Shown here: positions 16,060-24,037 of the stretch, one piece after another
How positions within the stretch are numbered: the first letter of the stretch is position 1
Layout of the letters: each line of letters opens with the position of its first letter
Assembly (NCBI GenBank): GCA_034429715.1
Contig: DAOUFR010000092.1
Coordinates: forward strand, 1-61,916
DNA: 61,916 nt
Reading direction: 5' to 3'
DNA from: CAIMUM01 sp034429715
GTDB lineage: Bacteria; Chloroflexota; Dehalococcoidia; GIF9; UBA5629
Made by a program: the position numbers and the translations under genes
Notes under the pieces: model-generated
The model's input: only the letters and a program-made list of their open reading frames with translations
Told to the model about the DNA's origin: nothing
Database searches by the model: none

Positions 16060-16488
16060 TTAAGGCGGGGTGCGCCTGATAGTTATCGTGGTCTCGGTTT
16101 CGACGCTCTCATCACGACATATCTCTATGATGCGGTGCACGTGCGGTAGGTCTTTCAGGCCGAGTGTGACTTCGTCATAACCGCATACCTGATGGGCCAT
16201 GCTGACTACGGTTGGCACTTCGAAGAACTCCATGATATCGTCTTCGACCTGGCGGGCGATGTAATATAAGCCATCGAACGATGCCCGGTTACTCAGTCCG
16301 GTGCCAAACAAGTCCTTGGCGGCTCTGTATGCGGTCATGCCCTGTTCAACGATCCGCAAACGTAGCTGATACCTGTCCTCGTCACGCGGCTGCCGATGAG
16401 AAAGCCACAGATAATTCTCTATCTTGGTCGGATCGGCTTGGGAAAGTACTTCCTGCACCCGTGTTTTTACTGTATCTGTGTTCTTCAT
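16060..16488 (-). CDS. Hypothetical protein coupled to the PrimPol gene
   Basis: An unrecognised 142-residue soluble protein. The segment YQLRLRIVEQGMTAYRAAKD and LFGTGLSNRASFDGLYYIAR suggest helical, possibly nucleic-acid-binding structure. Its start overlaps the stop of the PrimPol gene (TAATG), so translation is coupled and it probably works in replication or copy control of element A. Nothing more can be read. Confidence 0.6.
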   Translation of the reverse strand: MKNTDTVKTRVQEVLSQADPTKIENYLWLSHRQPRDEDRYQLRLRIVEQGMTAYRAAKDLFGTGLSNRASFDGLYYIARQVEDDIMEFFEVPTVVSMAHQVCGYDEVTLGLKDLPHVHRIIEICRDESVETETTITIRRTPP

Positions 16489-18047
16489 TAAGCCATGTCC
16501 CCCTGTTGCTGGCAGGGAATCTTAGAACCTTCAGAGTCGGAATCAGTCTTTCGTGTAACCGGATGCCCGTCCCAGTCAAACTCAGTATTTTCCTCCAAGC
16601 CGATCATTGCATATGGGACACCGTAGAATCGCCAGCCGTTGAAGTCCCTGCTCTCGAGTCCAATCCTCTCCAGCCGCACCGCCAGGTTCTTGGGCGACCA
16701 CTGTGGCCGACGGCTGAGGTTAGTTCTTGAATACAGCTCATGCAAATCGAACCATATCTTGCCGTTATATCTGAAGGCTACTCTCTCCGGTGCATCCTTA
16801 GGATCGACTATCTCAGAGATAATACCCATACACCTGACAAAGGTACGGATGATATTCAGGGTCTCACCTTTTTCAGTAGCCGTGTCGTCTATCCTGGTGA
16901 CCTCTGCCGCATCCAATATCTCTTGGATCAGCTGGTCATGTGTGGGCTGTGTTTTCTTGCTCAGCCTTTTGACCACTTTATTGGTAGCCGCAGATATCTC
17001 CCTCTGAAAATTGATCGGATTATGCAGGTCGTTATTGCTGATGCTGCATGTCCCTTCATCGAAAACCATCTCAATCTTGGTACTGGTGCTGTCATCGCTG
17101 CGTATGACACGGACTTTCCTTAGCTGGATTTTGAGAATTAACGATATGCTATCCAGCAGGTCTTGCCTATCACTCAATGCTTCCGGCTGATCCTTCTCAT
17201 AGATGGACTTGATGGTAACGAACAGCTCCTTATCATCCATCGGAGGCCGGTTCCTCTTATTCCAGGCGCTCATCAGCAACTCTGTTTCCTGCCTGTCCAA
17301 ACCAATGTGGGAATATCTCCCAGTCAAACGAGCAGCGACATCGTTCCTCTTTCCCTCATCGACTCCCTGTAATGCCTCAGCATGCCAGCGGGTTTTAGGT
17401 GACAGATCGCCATTAGCTGCTACAGGCTCGGACGCCTCTGCGGGGCCTGATTTAAATAGCCTGCTGAAGTCGAACTCGCCCATTGGTACATCTTCCATAC
17501 TGTGCCCTTCCACCCAACTGTAGACTCCCCCGTCGCGGTGTTTAGACGGGGGAGCCACGACCATGCCTCCATCTGAACGGATATCGACACATTTCAGGAC
17601 TCCCGCTCTGGTCTTTATCAGGAGGCCGCTTTTATGTCCGTAATACAGGTGGTATCCATCGCGTGGAGTCTTTACTATAGGTGTAACGGGCATTTCGTCC
17701 AGGGTCAGTCCAAGATGCTCCTGTAGTGCATGGAGTCCTTCTTCACCGTCGATGTCGATTACATCGATGCCAGATATCGCACCTGTAACGATCCCGACGT
17801 TACAATAGGGGTATTTACGCCAATAGCTGGTGATCTCCCTTTCAGTTAACCTGCGGCTGCTTTGGCGCTTCCAGGCAATTATAGGGTGCTTGCCTATATT
17901 CTTGCAGCCAGCATCGCCGCAGGTACAAGAACCATCCTCCTTGACGGAGTGCACAGGTATGACGGAAAAGCCCATCCTGCTATAGCGGATGGCAGCTTCC
18001 AGGGTATTCGGTTGTTTCTTGGATTGTTCGTTGATAGTATTGTTCAT
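16488..18047 (-). CDS. Bifunctional primase/polymerase (PrimPol) replication protein
   Basis: A 519-residue protein whose first 200 residues form an archaeo-eukaryotic primase-type PrimPol domain: AIRYSRMGFSVIPVHSVKED, then CTCGDAGCKNIGKHPIIAWK, a catalytic-type ISGIDVIDIDGEEGLHALQE, and later DGYHLYYGH. A primase C-terminal region follows (residues 235-290, VAARLTGRYSHIGLDRQETE). The C-terminal half is not recognised; no Walker A motif is seen, so any helicase would have to come from elsewhere. Proteins of this type initiate replication of plasmids and satellites. It marks element A as able, now or once, to replicate outside the chromosome. Confidence 0.85.
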   Translation of the reverse strand: MNNTINEQSKKQPNTLEAAIRYSRMGFSVIPVHSVKEDGSCTCGDAGCKNIGKHPIIAWKRQSSRRLTEREITSYWRKYPYCNVGIVTGAISGIDVIDIDGEEGLHALQEHLGLTLDEMPVTPIVKTPRDGYHLYYGHKSGLLIKTRAGVLKCVDIRSDGGMVVAPPSKHRDGGVYSWVEGHSMEDVPMGEFDFSRLFKSGPAEASEPVAANGDLSPKTRWHAEALQGVDEGKRNDVAARLTGRYSHIGLDRQETELLMSAWNKRNRPPMDDKELFVTIKSIYEKDQPEALSDRQDLLDSISLILKIQLRKVRVIRSDDSTSTKIEMVFDEGTCSISNNDLHNPINFQREISAATNKVVKRLSKKTQPTHDQLIQEILDAAEVTRIDDTATEKGETLNIIRTFVRCMGIISEIVDPKDAPERVAFRYNGKIWFDLHELYSRTNLSRRPQWSPKNLAVRLERIGLESRDFNGWRFYGVPYAMIGLEENTEFDWDGHPVTRKTDSDSEGSKIPCQQQGDMA

Positions 18048-18369
18048 TGAAACTCCTATGCAATTAATTTTATTTGCAGTCGTTGGGACGTGTACGCTTT
18101 TGTGAACCCAACGTACATATTAGAGGGGGCCTTGGTGGGCTGTGGTTTTTCGCTATCATATCCACTCCCTAAAAGACCATTTAAACACATTTTTAAAGGG
18201 TCATATAATACCATGTCATCAGTTTTTTTGATCGTAATTTTGGCGTTATTTTTCAAAAATGGACTTTTGATCGTGGCCTTTTTAACATTAAAAGCAGGTG
18301 TATTTCTTAACCTCCCGCCCTGGAGTAAGATGTTTTTTGAGAACAACAGGACGCTCGGAGGTGATTTAG
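18048..18369. other. Spacer between PrimPol and integrase genes of element A
   Basis: About 320 bp without a convincing gene. It holds a hairpin with arms CGTTGGG and CCCAACG near 18085-18120, the short repeat TTTGATCGT twice (near 18226 and 18266), and a strong Shine-Dalgarno GGAGGTGAT at 18357-18365 for the integrase. The divergent promoters of the replication and integration genes must lie here. Confidence 0.5.
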
Positions 18370-19545
18370 ATGAAAGGATATTTGAGGAAACGTACCGAAC
18401 GGGGTGGGTGGCAAATCTGCATCTGGACTGGCACCAAGCCGGACGGGCGGCCAGCTCGATATTGGGAAACGGTGCGGAGTTCCAAGGCGGAAGCTCAGCG
18501 ACGCTTGCGGGAGCTATTGAGCAGCATGGACAAGGGCATACCTGTTCCGTCAGGTCGCCTCACTGTCGCAGAGCATCTGCGCAGCTGGATAGAGGGTGCC
18601 AAGACCAGCTGCTCTCAAAGGACGATCGACGGTTATCAGAGCGTTGTTGAGAACCACCTTATACCAGTTCTGGGGCACATCCCGCTGAAAGACCTCCAGC
18701 CACAAGCGATCCAGGCATTTTACGGTAAGGGCCGTGAAACGCTATCTGCACGTACGATTCTCACCTGGCACCGGATATTATCCCAGTCTATGAAGTACGC
18801 TGTCCGCCAGGGCTATCTGGGACGTAACCCCTGTGACCTTGTTGTTGCGCCACGTGCAGTAAAGAAGGCTATGCGCACGCTGACACCGGGTGAAGTGGAG
18901 GTGTTGCTTAAAGCGGTGGAGAGTAATCGGTTCTATCCGGTCATCTATATGGCGATAAACTCCGGTATGCGTCAAGCTGAGCTGCTGGGTTTGCGATGGC
19001 GAGATATTGATTTGGATATGCTATCGGTATCTGTTTCTCAGGTGTTATTCAAAAGGCGAGGGGTATGCATGTTCAAAGAACCGAAAACCACGGGCAGTAG
19101 GCGGCGTGTGGCCATGACCCCCAAGCTCGCCCAGTTTCTCAGGGAGTACCGGGCGGAGCAGGAATCGCTTCACTGGCACATGGGTCAGCCACTTACCCTG
19201 GATGATCTGGTCTTTGCCAATCTGGACGGGAAACCGCTCGATCCATGCACACTCACCCATACCTTCTCTCGGATAGCCAGAGGGGCCGGTCTGGAGCGTG
19301 TGAGATTCCATGATCTGCGCCACACCTTCGCCAGTCTGATGCTGTTACGAGGGGCCAAGCCCAAGGTGATATCCGAGGCTCTGGGTCATGCAAGTGTCGC
19401 CTTTACCATGGACACGTATTCCCATATAATATCGGGCATGCAGGAGGATGCCATGGCACTCCTGGATGACGTACTGCCCCGTGGGGTTGTAACAGCGTCA
19501 AAGGAGCGTCAGAACTTAAATTCTGCATCGTGGGTGCCAGCGTAG
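18370..19545 (+). CDS. Tyrosine recombinase, integrase of element A
   Basis: A 391-residue phage-type integrase with an N-terminal arm-binding domain, a core-binding SAM-like domain (near AEHLRSWIEGAKTSCSQRTI) and a catalytic domain: Arg in NSGMRQAELLGLRW, HDLRHTF (H-x-x-R), GHASVAFTMDTYSH with the final His and nucleophile Tyr. It cuts and joins at the tRNA-Thr anticodon arm. It reads toward the tRNA and its stop TAG lies inside the tRNA gene (19543-19545). Because the element carries the whole tRNA 5' half, the reading frame end is not altered by excision. It is related to the integrase at 19547-20791. Confidence 0.95.
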   Translation: MKGYLRKRTERGGWQICIWTGTKPDGRPARYWETVRSSKAEAQRRLRELLSSMDKGIPVPSGRLTVAEHLRSWIEGAKTSCSQRTIDGYQSVVENHLIPVLGHIPLKDLQPQAIQAFYGKGRETLSARTILTWHRILSQSMKYAVRQGYLGRNPCDLVVAPRAVKKAMRTLTPGEVEVLLKAVESNRFYPVIYMAINSGMRQAELLGLRWRDIDLDMLSVSVSQVLFKRRGVCMFKEPKTTGSRRRVAMTPKLAQFLREYRAEQESLHWHMGQPLTLDDLVFANLDGKPLDPCTLTHTFSRIARGAGLERVRFHDLRHTFASLMLLRGAKPKVISEALGHASVAFTMDTYSHIISGMQEDAMALLDDVLPRGVVTASKERQNLNSASWVPA

Positions 19546-19573
19546 CTCAGTGGTAGAGCAGCTGTTTCGTAAA
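19535..19573 (+). repeat. Right attachment site of element A
   Basis: This second copy of the 39-bp direct repeat (identical to 2976-3014) forms the 5' half of the intact tRNA gene. Upstream sequence differs between the two copies (GCGTA versus GTGGG before TGCCAG), so element A brought only the transcribed tRNA half, not the promoter. Confidence 0.9.
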
Positions 19574-19607
19574 CAGCTGGTCGTCAGTTCGACTCTGACC
19601 GCTGGCT
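19536..19607 (+). tRNA. tRNA-Thr (anticodon CGU), reconstituted between two elements
   Basis: A 72-nt cloverleaf: acceptor stem GCCAGCG/CGCTGGC, D arm GCTC...GAGC, anticodon stem GCTGT/ACAGC with loop TTCGTAA (anticodon CGT, reading ACG Thr codons), T arm GTCAG/CTGAC with loop TTCGACT. Discriminator base is T at 19607 and CCA is not fully encoded. The 5' half is supplied by element A and the 3' half by element B, so the whole gene is made of element-borne att sequence. Both integrase genes overlap it at their 3' ends. Confidence 0.95.
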
Positions 19608-20791
19608 CCGATCAAACCCTCGGTTTTTGCTAACGGTTTGCTAACAGATTCATTTTCCCGTATCTCGGCCTGAAGCATGTCGTCCAGCCGGCGCATCGCC
19701 GCTTTCTGCAGCCCGCCTATCACATGGCTGTACGTGTCCAGGGTCAACGTCACGCTGGCGTGCCCCAGCATCTCGCTCACTATCTTCGGGTGGACGCCGC
19801 CTAAGAGCATCAGGCTGGCGAACGAGTGCCGCAGATCGTGGAATCTCACGTGCGGCAGCCCGGCCTTTTTCAGCGCCTTGCCAAGCTGATGCGTCAGCGT
19901 GGACGGATCCACGGGCGTCCCGTCCGTTTTGCTGAATACCAGGTCGTCGTCCGTCAACGGCGCTCCCGTTATGATGTATTCCGCTTCCCGCTGCGCCCGG
20001 TATCTGCGCAGGTAAAGCGCCAGCGATGGGGAGAGGTCCAGGCGGCGCCGGCTGTGCTCGCTTTTCGGCTCTTTGAATATGCAAACGCCGCGCCTTTTAT
20101 AAAGCACCTGGTTGACGGAGAGTGAGGCCAGCTCCAGGTCGATATCCCTCCATCTCAGCCCCAGCAATTCCGCCTGCCTCAGCCCGGTATTTATGGCCGT
20201 GAAGAATATGGGATAGCATGTGCTGTCCTTGGTCGATTCAAAAAGCCTGGCCACCTCGGATGGTATGAGCGTCCGCATAACCGATTTCCTCACGCGTGGC
20301 GGGTCCGCCAGGTCGGCCGCGTTCTGCATCAGCACGCCCTGCCTCGTGCCGTATTTAAGCGCCTGGAATAGAATGCGGTGGACATGCAGCACCGAGCTTG
20401 CGGATAAGCCTTTGCCGTCTTTATATAGCTCAGCGTAATAGTCCTGAATCTGCTGCGGCCTCAGTTGGGTGAGCGGTATTTCCCCCAGTCCCGGCGCAAG
20501 GTGTTTTTTCACAATCGATTGATATGCGTCATATGTTCGCAGGCTGCAGTTGGTCTTCACGTATCCTTCTAGCCATGAGTTCAGCCAATCGCCCACTGTT
20601 AGCTTGTTCGGCTTCACGAAGGTGCCCTTTTCCTTGCTGTCCAGCAGCTCCCGCATCTTGCTCTCTGCTTCCCTCTTCGTCCCCTTCACCGTATACCATT
20701 GCTGCCGCCTTTTCCCCGTGGCCGGGTCCTTTCCGATATCTATAACGATGCTCCATGCCCCCTTTGACCTTTGCTTGATATGACCTCTCAT
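19547..20791 (-). CDS. Tyrosine recombinase, integrase of element B
   Basis: A 414-residue integrase: arm-binding N-terminus (SIVIDIGKDPATGKRRQQWY), core-binding domain (LNSWLEGYVKTNCSLRTYDA), and catalytic Arg in NTGLRQAELLGLRW, H-x-x-R in RFHDLRHSFASLML, then LGHASVTLTLDTYSH with His and Tyr. The last 20 residues (GASGQSRTDD... LLYH) are translated from the antisense strand of the tRNA and the stop is inside it. On excision the frame would join attR DNA instead (around 51340-51385) and end differently. It is related to the element-A integrase. Confidence 0.95.
   Translation of the reverse strand: MRGHIKQRSKGAWSIVIDIGKDPATGKRRQQWYTVKGTKREAESKMRELLDSKEKGTFVKPNKLTVGDWLNSWLEGYVKTNCSLRTYDAYQSIVKKHLAPGLGEIPLTQLRPQQIQDYYAELYKDGKGLSASSVLHVHRILFQALKYGTRQGVLMQNAADLADPPRVRKSVMRTLIPSEVARLFESTKDSTCYPIFFTAINTGLRQAELLGLRWRDIDLELASLSVNQVLYKRRGVCIFKEPKSEHSRRRLDLSPSLALYLRRYRAQREAEYIITGAPLTDDDLVFSKTDGTPVDPSTLTHQLGKALKKAGLPHVRFHDLRHSFASLMLLGGVHPKIVSEMLGHASVTLTLDTYSHVIGGLQKAAMRRLDDMLQAEIRENESVSKPLAKTEGLIGASGQSRTDDQLFTKQLLYH
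19566..19609 (+). repeat. Left attachment site of element B (tRNA-Thr 3' half)
   Basis: 44 bp, from TTCGTAAACAGCTGG through CGCTGGCTCC, identical to 51385-51428. It overlaps the element-A repeat by 8 bp in the anticodon loop, which is therefore the shared crossover zone. Confidence 0.92.
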
Positions 20792-20962
20792 TACTCACCC
20801 CTTATACGATTTGTATCGCCCCCGGCCTTATTAATTCGAATCTGCTTTAAAAATGAACAATACGTAAATCCCAACTACCTGACAAAACCATATAGACAAT
20901 TAGAACACATGTACGATTATAATATACAATCCAATATAAATCAATACGCATAGGAGCATTAA

Positions 20963-21160
20963 TTGAACGTAGAAAGAAGGACTATCACCGTTGAGCAGGC
21001 CGGCGTCATGCTTGGAGTCAGCCGCGCCCTGGCTTACCAGATGGCCAACAACGGCCAATTGCCTATCATTCGTTGTGGCCACCGGCTACTTGTGCCTGTG
21101 AAGGCCTTTGAAACCATGCTTGAAGGCGTTCCGGTGTCCACCAAGCCGCAACCGGCATGA
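20963..21160 (+). CDS. Excisionase-type HTH protein of element B
   Basis: A 65-residue HTH_17 protein: TITVEQAGVMLGVSRALAYQ followed by NGQLPIIRCGHRLLVPVKAF. This is the standard excisionase/MerR-like fold with the R-x-G-x-R-x-x-V-P wing, and it lies head-to-head with the integrase gene as excisionases do. It starts at TTG, with AGGAG about 7 bp upstream. It likely shifts the integrase toward excision or controls early genes. Confidence 0.8.
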   Translation: MNVERRTITVEQAGVMLGVSRALAYQMANNGQLPIIRCGHRLLVPVKAFETMLEGVPVSTKPQPA

Positions 21161-21173
21161 GCGAAGGCGCCGC

Positions 21174-22532
21174 ATGCCGAAAAAACATAAAAAGCAGTCA
21201 ACCGGGGATAAACCTGGTGCCGAGAAGTTGCCGGCCGTGCCCGTTCCCGGCTTCATTTGCGGCGCCACCATCGGCGAACTGGTCGTCCGCAAGGACGGCT
21301 CCAGCTGCTTCATCATCAAGCGCAAAGGAGCCATATCCACCACCCGCGAGCACCGCACCCCGCATTTCGTCCACGTCCCGCCCACAGATTCGCTGGCCGG
21401 CTCCATAGTCCACTTTGCCAGCGACTTTGCCCGTTACTGCGACCTGCAGGAGCTTTTTCAGCAGATCAAGGCCTATATCAATAAATACCTCGAGCTTCCC
21501 CGGTCCTACGATGACATCTCCGCTCTGTATGTTCTGCTGTCCTGGGTGTATGAGTTCGCCCCCTCCCTTCCCTACCTGCGCGTGCTGGGCGACTGGGGTT
21601 CGGGTAAGACGCGCTTCCTGCAGGTTGTCGGCTCAGTCTGCTTCCGCCCCATCTTCGCCTCCGGCGCGGCAACCCCATCACCCATCTTCCGTATCCTCGA
21701 CCAGTACCGCGGCACCCTGGTGCTGGACGAGGCGGATTTCAAGGACTCCTCTCACTGGACGGATATGGTCAAGATCCTCAACAACGGCTACCGCCCGGGC
21801 TTCCCGGTCCTGCGGTCCGATAAATCCAACGGCGCCTGGCGTCCCCGCGGCTACCAGGTATTTGGCCCCAAGCTCATCGCCACCCGCTTCCGCTTTGCCG
21901 ATGAAGCGCTTGAAAGTCGTTGTCTGACCGCCTCAATGCTGACCCTCACCCGCCGCGACATCCCCCGCGTGCTTCCCCCTTGTTTCCAGGACGAGATCGA
22001 CGGCCTGCGCTCCAAATTACTCACCTTTCGTTTACATAATCTATTCAAGCTCAAAGGCTGCGATTTCTCCAACGATATGCTGGAGCCTGGACTTCAGCCC
22101 CGCCTTCAGGAGATCCTCATCCCGCTCAAGGTCCTGACGGGCAGCGATCCATATCTGTCCGATATGCTCACTTCCTTTATCCGTGGCCAGCAGGAGTCTA
22201 TTTATTCTCGCCGCCGTGAAAGCGGCGACGGCCGGGTCCTTGCAGCCATCATTCAGTTGCACGAAGAGGGCGTTGTATTGACCGGTTCAGCCGTATCCCT
22301 GCGCGTTAAGGAGCTGGATGACGATGCTGAAATGTCCGCTATAAAAGCCGGCCTGATTGCCAAACGTCTCGGTTTTGTGAAAAAGCGCATACCCAAGGAC
22401 GGCCGCCATGTGGTTGTCTGGGATCAGGATATTGCCTTACGTTTAGCTGTTCAGTACGGTATCCCCGCGCCCTCCCCTATATCCCCGGATAACTTGTCAC
22501 CCTCGTCACCCCTGTCACCCTTAGCTTCATAA
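21174..22532 (+). CDS. P-loop ATPase, probable replication helicase-like protein
   Basis: A 452-residue protein with Walker A in GDWGSGKTRFLQVVGSV (about residue 142) and Walker B TLVLDEADFKDSSHW. The next segment MVKILNNGYRPGFPVLR and RFRFADEALESRCLT fit helicase/primase-associated AAA proteins (DUF927/D5-like neighbourhood) of phages. The C-terminal third looks like winged helix DNA-binding. It is the only replication candidate of element B, next to iteron-like repeats that begin in its last codons. The ATG at 21174 is chosen; an upstream TTG at 21108 would overlap the excisionase gene. Confidence 0.65.
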   Translation: MPKKHKKQSTGDKPGAEKLPAVPVPGFICGATIGELVVRKDGSSCFIIKRKGAISTTREHRTPHFVHVPPTDSLAGSIVHFASDFARYCDLQELFQQIKAYINKYLELPRSYDDISALYVLLSWVYEFAPSLPYLRVLGDWGSGKTRFLQVVGSVCFRPIFASGAATPSPIFRILDQYRGTLVLDEADFKDSSHWTDMVKILNNGYRPGFPVLRSDKSNGAWRPRGYQVFGPKLIATRFRFADEALESRCLTASMLTLTRRDIPRVLPPCFQDEIDGLRSKLLTFRLHNLFKLKGCDFSNDMLEPGLQPRLQEILIPLKVLTGSDPYLSDMLTSFIRGQQESIYSRRRESGDGRVLAAIIQLHEEGVVLTGSAVSLRVKELDDDAEMSAIKAGLIAKRLGFVKKRIPKDGRHVVVWDQDIALRLAVQYGIPAPSPISPDNLSPSSPLSPLAS

Positions 22533-22625
22533 ATGGGGTGTCAGCTTGTTCCGATCTTTTACCTTGTCACCCGACTCGTCACTTCTTATTTTGTATTTAT
22601 GGGTGACGGGTGTGACAATTGTGAC
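22496..22625. repeat. Iteron-like GTCAC repeats, possible replication origin
   Basis: GTCAC occurs at 22496, 22505, 22514, 22566 and 22578, mostly as YGTCACC; the inverse GTGAC occurs at 22603, 22612 and 22621. The first three have 9-bp spacing and lie within the last codons of the ATPase gene (SPSSPLSPL), and the last three are also 9 bp apart. The symmetrical arrangement over 130 bp suggests an origin or protein-binding cluster. Confidence 0.55.
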
Positions 22626-22707
22626 GGCTTTGCGGGGGGATGTGAAATTGAGTGTTAATTTTCTTTTTCTTTTTACCTGCTACCTTTTCAAGCTCACGTA
22701 TTCAGTT

Positions 22708-24015
22708 TCATGGGTTCAGTCCAATCTTGTCAAAACAGTCAGCTGCTTCTTTGTGTTTACCCAAAGCTTTTAATGCCAAACCTTTGTGATGCCACGCATC
22801 TCTTTCAGTGGAATCAATTTGTATTACCTTATCAAAGCATTTTATGGCGTCTTTATAATTATGTAATTTGCTCAGTTCTCTGCCTTTTTCGTACCACGCC
22901 TCTATATCGAGAGGATTCAATCTAACCGCCTCATCAAAGCACTTGAGCGCGTCAGAATATTTATTAAGGGCGTCCTGGGCAATACCCATGTTATACCAGA
23001 CAATGGCATTTCGATTATTTAACACAATGGATTTTTCAAAGCATGTTACAGCTTCTTTGAAGTTACTGATATTCATAAGTGCCGTGCCTTTGCTAAACCA
23101 CGCTTTACCAAATTCTGGATCAATATTTATGACATGGTTATAGCATTCAATAGCTTCATCATTCTTCTTAAGATGTCTTAATAGCTCACCTTTCGCATAC
23201 CATGCTCCTGTGGATTTTGTATCCAACGCGATAGCTTTATCATAACAGCTTAAAGCCTGGCTGTACTCTCCAATACACATTAGGACTGTGCCTTTGTTAA
23301 CCCAGCCACCAATAAAGTTCGGCTCTATCTCAATTACTTTATTGAAGCAGTCAATTGCCTTATCGTATATTTTCTTTTGTAAGAAGGCTACTCCATTTGT
23401 GTTATGGACCCCAGCTTCTATTGAATTTAGAGCATGATAACCACGGCTGCTTTCGCTATGATGCATCTTTTGATCCATATTTATAGCATCATCGTATAAA
23501 TAATGTGGGATTTCATAAAGCATGAGTATTGTATGCTTCTTATTACAGTCTCCGTTAAGTAATACGAGTATCTCTGAAGCAACTTTTTTCTCTGTATCTG
23601 TAGACGTGAAAAGTATTTTCCCGTCCGGCGTAATGATAGTACAGGTAGCCCATGTTAATGCCCATTCAGAATTGCATTTGTGGCATTTCCACCACATATT
23701 AATATCATTCCATCTATCGGTAGTAATTTTTATGGTCTTGCTGTCAACCACATCAAAAACATCGATAACAGCATATTTATTTTTATTGAATAAGTCGGGC
23801 ATACTTTTATTGATTTTGTCAATGTACTGAATCAGTGCGCAGGGTGGCCTGAAATGATAGGGCTGATTTTTCACCGGTAATATATAGTGATAATTATTTT
23901 CATCCAAAGCAATCCCAACTTCCCAAACTACTGATTGCTTCGCTTCACAATTAAAACATTGCCTTTCAACTTTGGCGGTTAGCCATAGAACGCTCTTAAA
24001 TTTCACCTCGTTCAT
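22708..24015 (-). CDS. Tetratricopeptide repeat protein with N-terminal Cys pairs
   Basis: The 435-residue protein has at least six 34-residue TPR units from about residue 205 to the end (for example AIDCFNKVIEIEPNFIGGWV, ALSCYDKAIALDTKSTGAWY, AVTCFEKSIVLNNRNAIVWY). The N-terminal 200 residues carry CFNCEAK and KCHKCNSEW, probable zinc sites, around a beta-rich domain. It lacks signal peptide and helices for membrane insertion, so it is probably cytosolic. It is the last gene of a tight four-gene minus-strand operon with CAP, Zn-ribbon membrane and ankyrin genes. Protein-protein interaction is the only function readable. Confidence 0.8.
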   Translation of the reverse strand: MNEVKFKSVLWLTAKVERQCFNCEAKQSVVWEVGIALDENNYHYILPVKNQPYHFRPPCALIQYIDKINKSMPDLFNKNKYAVIDVFDVVDSKTIKITTDRWNDINMWWKCHKCNSEWALTWATCTIITPDGKILFTSTDTEKKVASEILVLLNGDCNKKHTILMLYEIPHYLYDDAINMDQKMHHSESSRGYHALNSIEAGVHNTNGVAFLQKKIYDKAIDCFNKVIEIEPNFIGGWVNKGTVLMCIGEYSQALSCYDKAIALDTKSTGAWYAKGELLRHLKKNDEAIECYNHVINIDPEFGKAWFSKGTALMNISNFKEAVTCFEKSIVLNNRNAIVWYNMGIAQDALNKYSDALKCFDEAVRLNPLDIEAWYEKGRELSKLHNYKDAIKCFDKVIQIDSTERDAWHHKGLALKALGKHKEAADCFDKIGLNP

Positions 24016-24037
24016 TTTACGTCTTCCTACATTTTAG

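Larger units (their letters stand above)
2976..19573. mobile_element. Integrative element A (integrase, PrimPol replicon, defence-like cargo)
   Basis: The element is delimited by the 39-bp direct repeat of the tRNA-Thr 5' half (2976-3014 and 19535-19573). Its own integrase (18370-19545) sits at the right end and reads toward the tRNA. It contains a PrimPol replication protein, excisionase-like HTH proteins, a C5-methyltransferase/glycosylase locus, a P-loop ATPase, candidate HEPN proteins and several membrane proteins, but no capsid, terminase or conjugation genes. It therefore looks like an integrated plasmid-like element or satellite. Cargo genes are visibly more AT-rich than the backbone. 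Confidence 0.85.

Noticed and set aside
18090..18650. Plus-strand frame overlapping the integrase start
   Set aside because: Its second half is a shifted frame of the integrase; the integrase has a perfect Shine-Dalgarno sequence and full domains.
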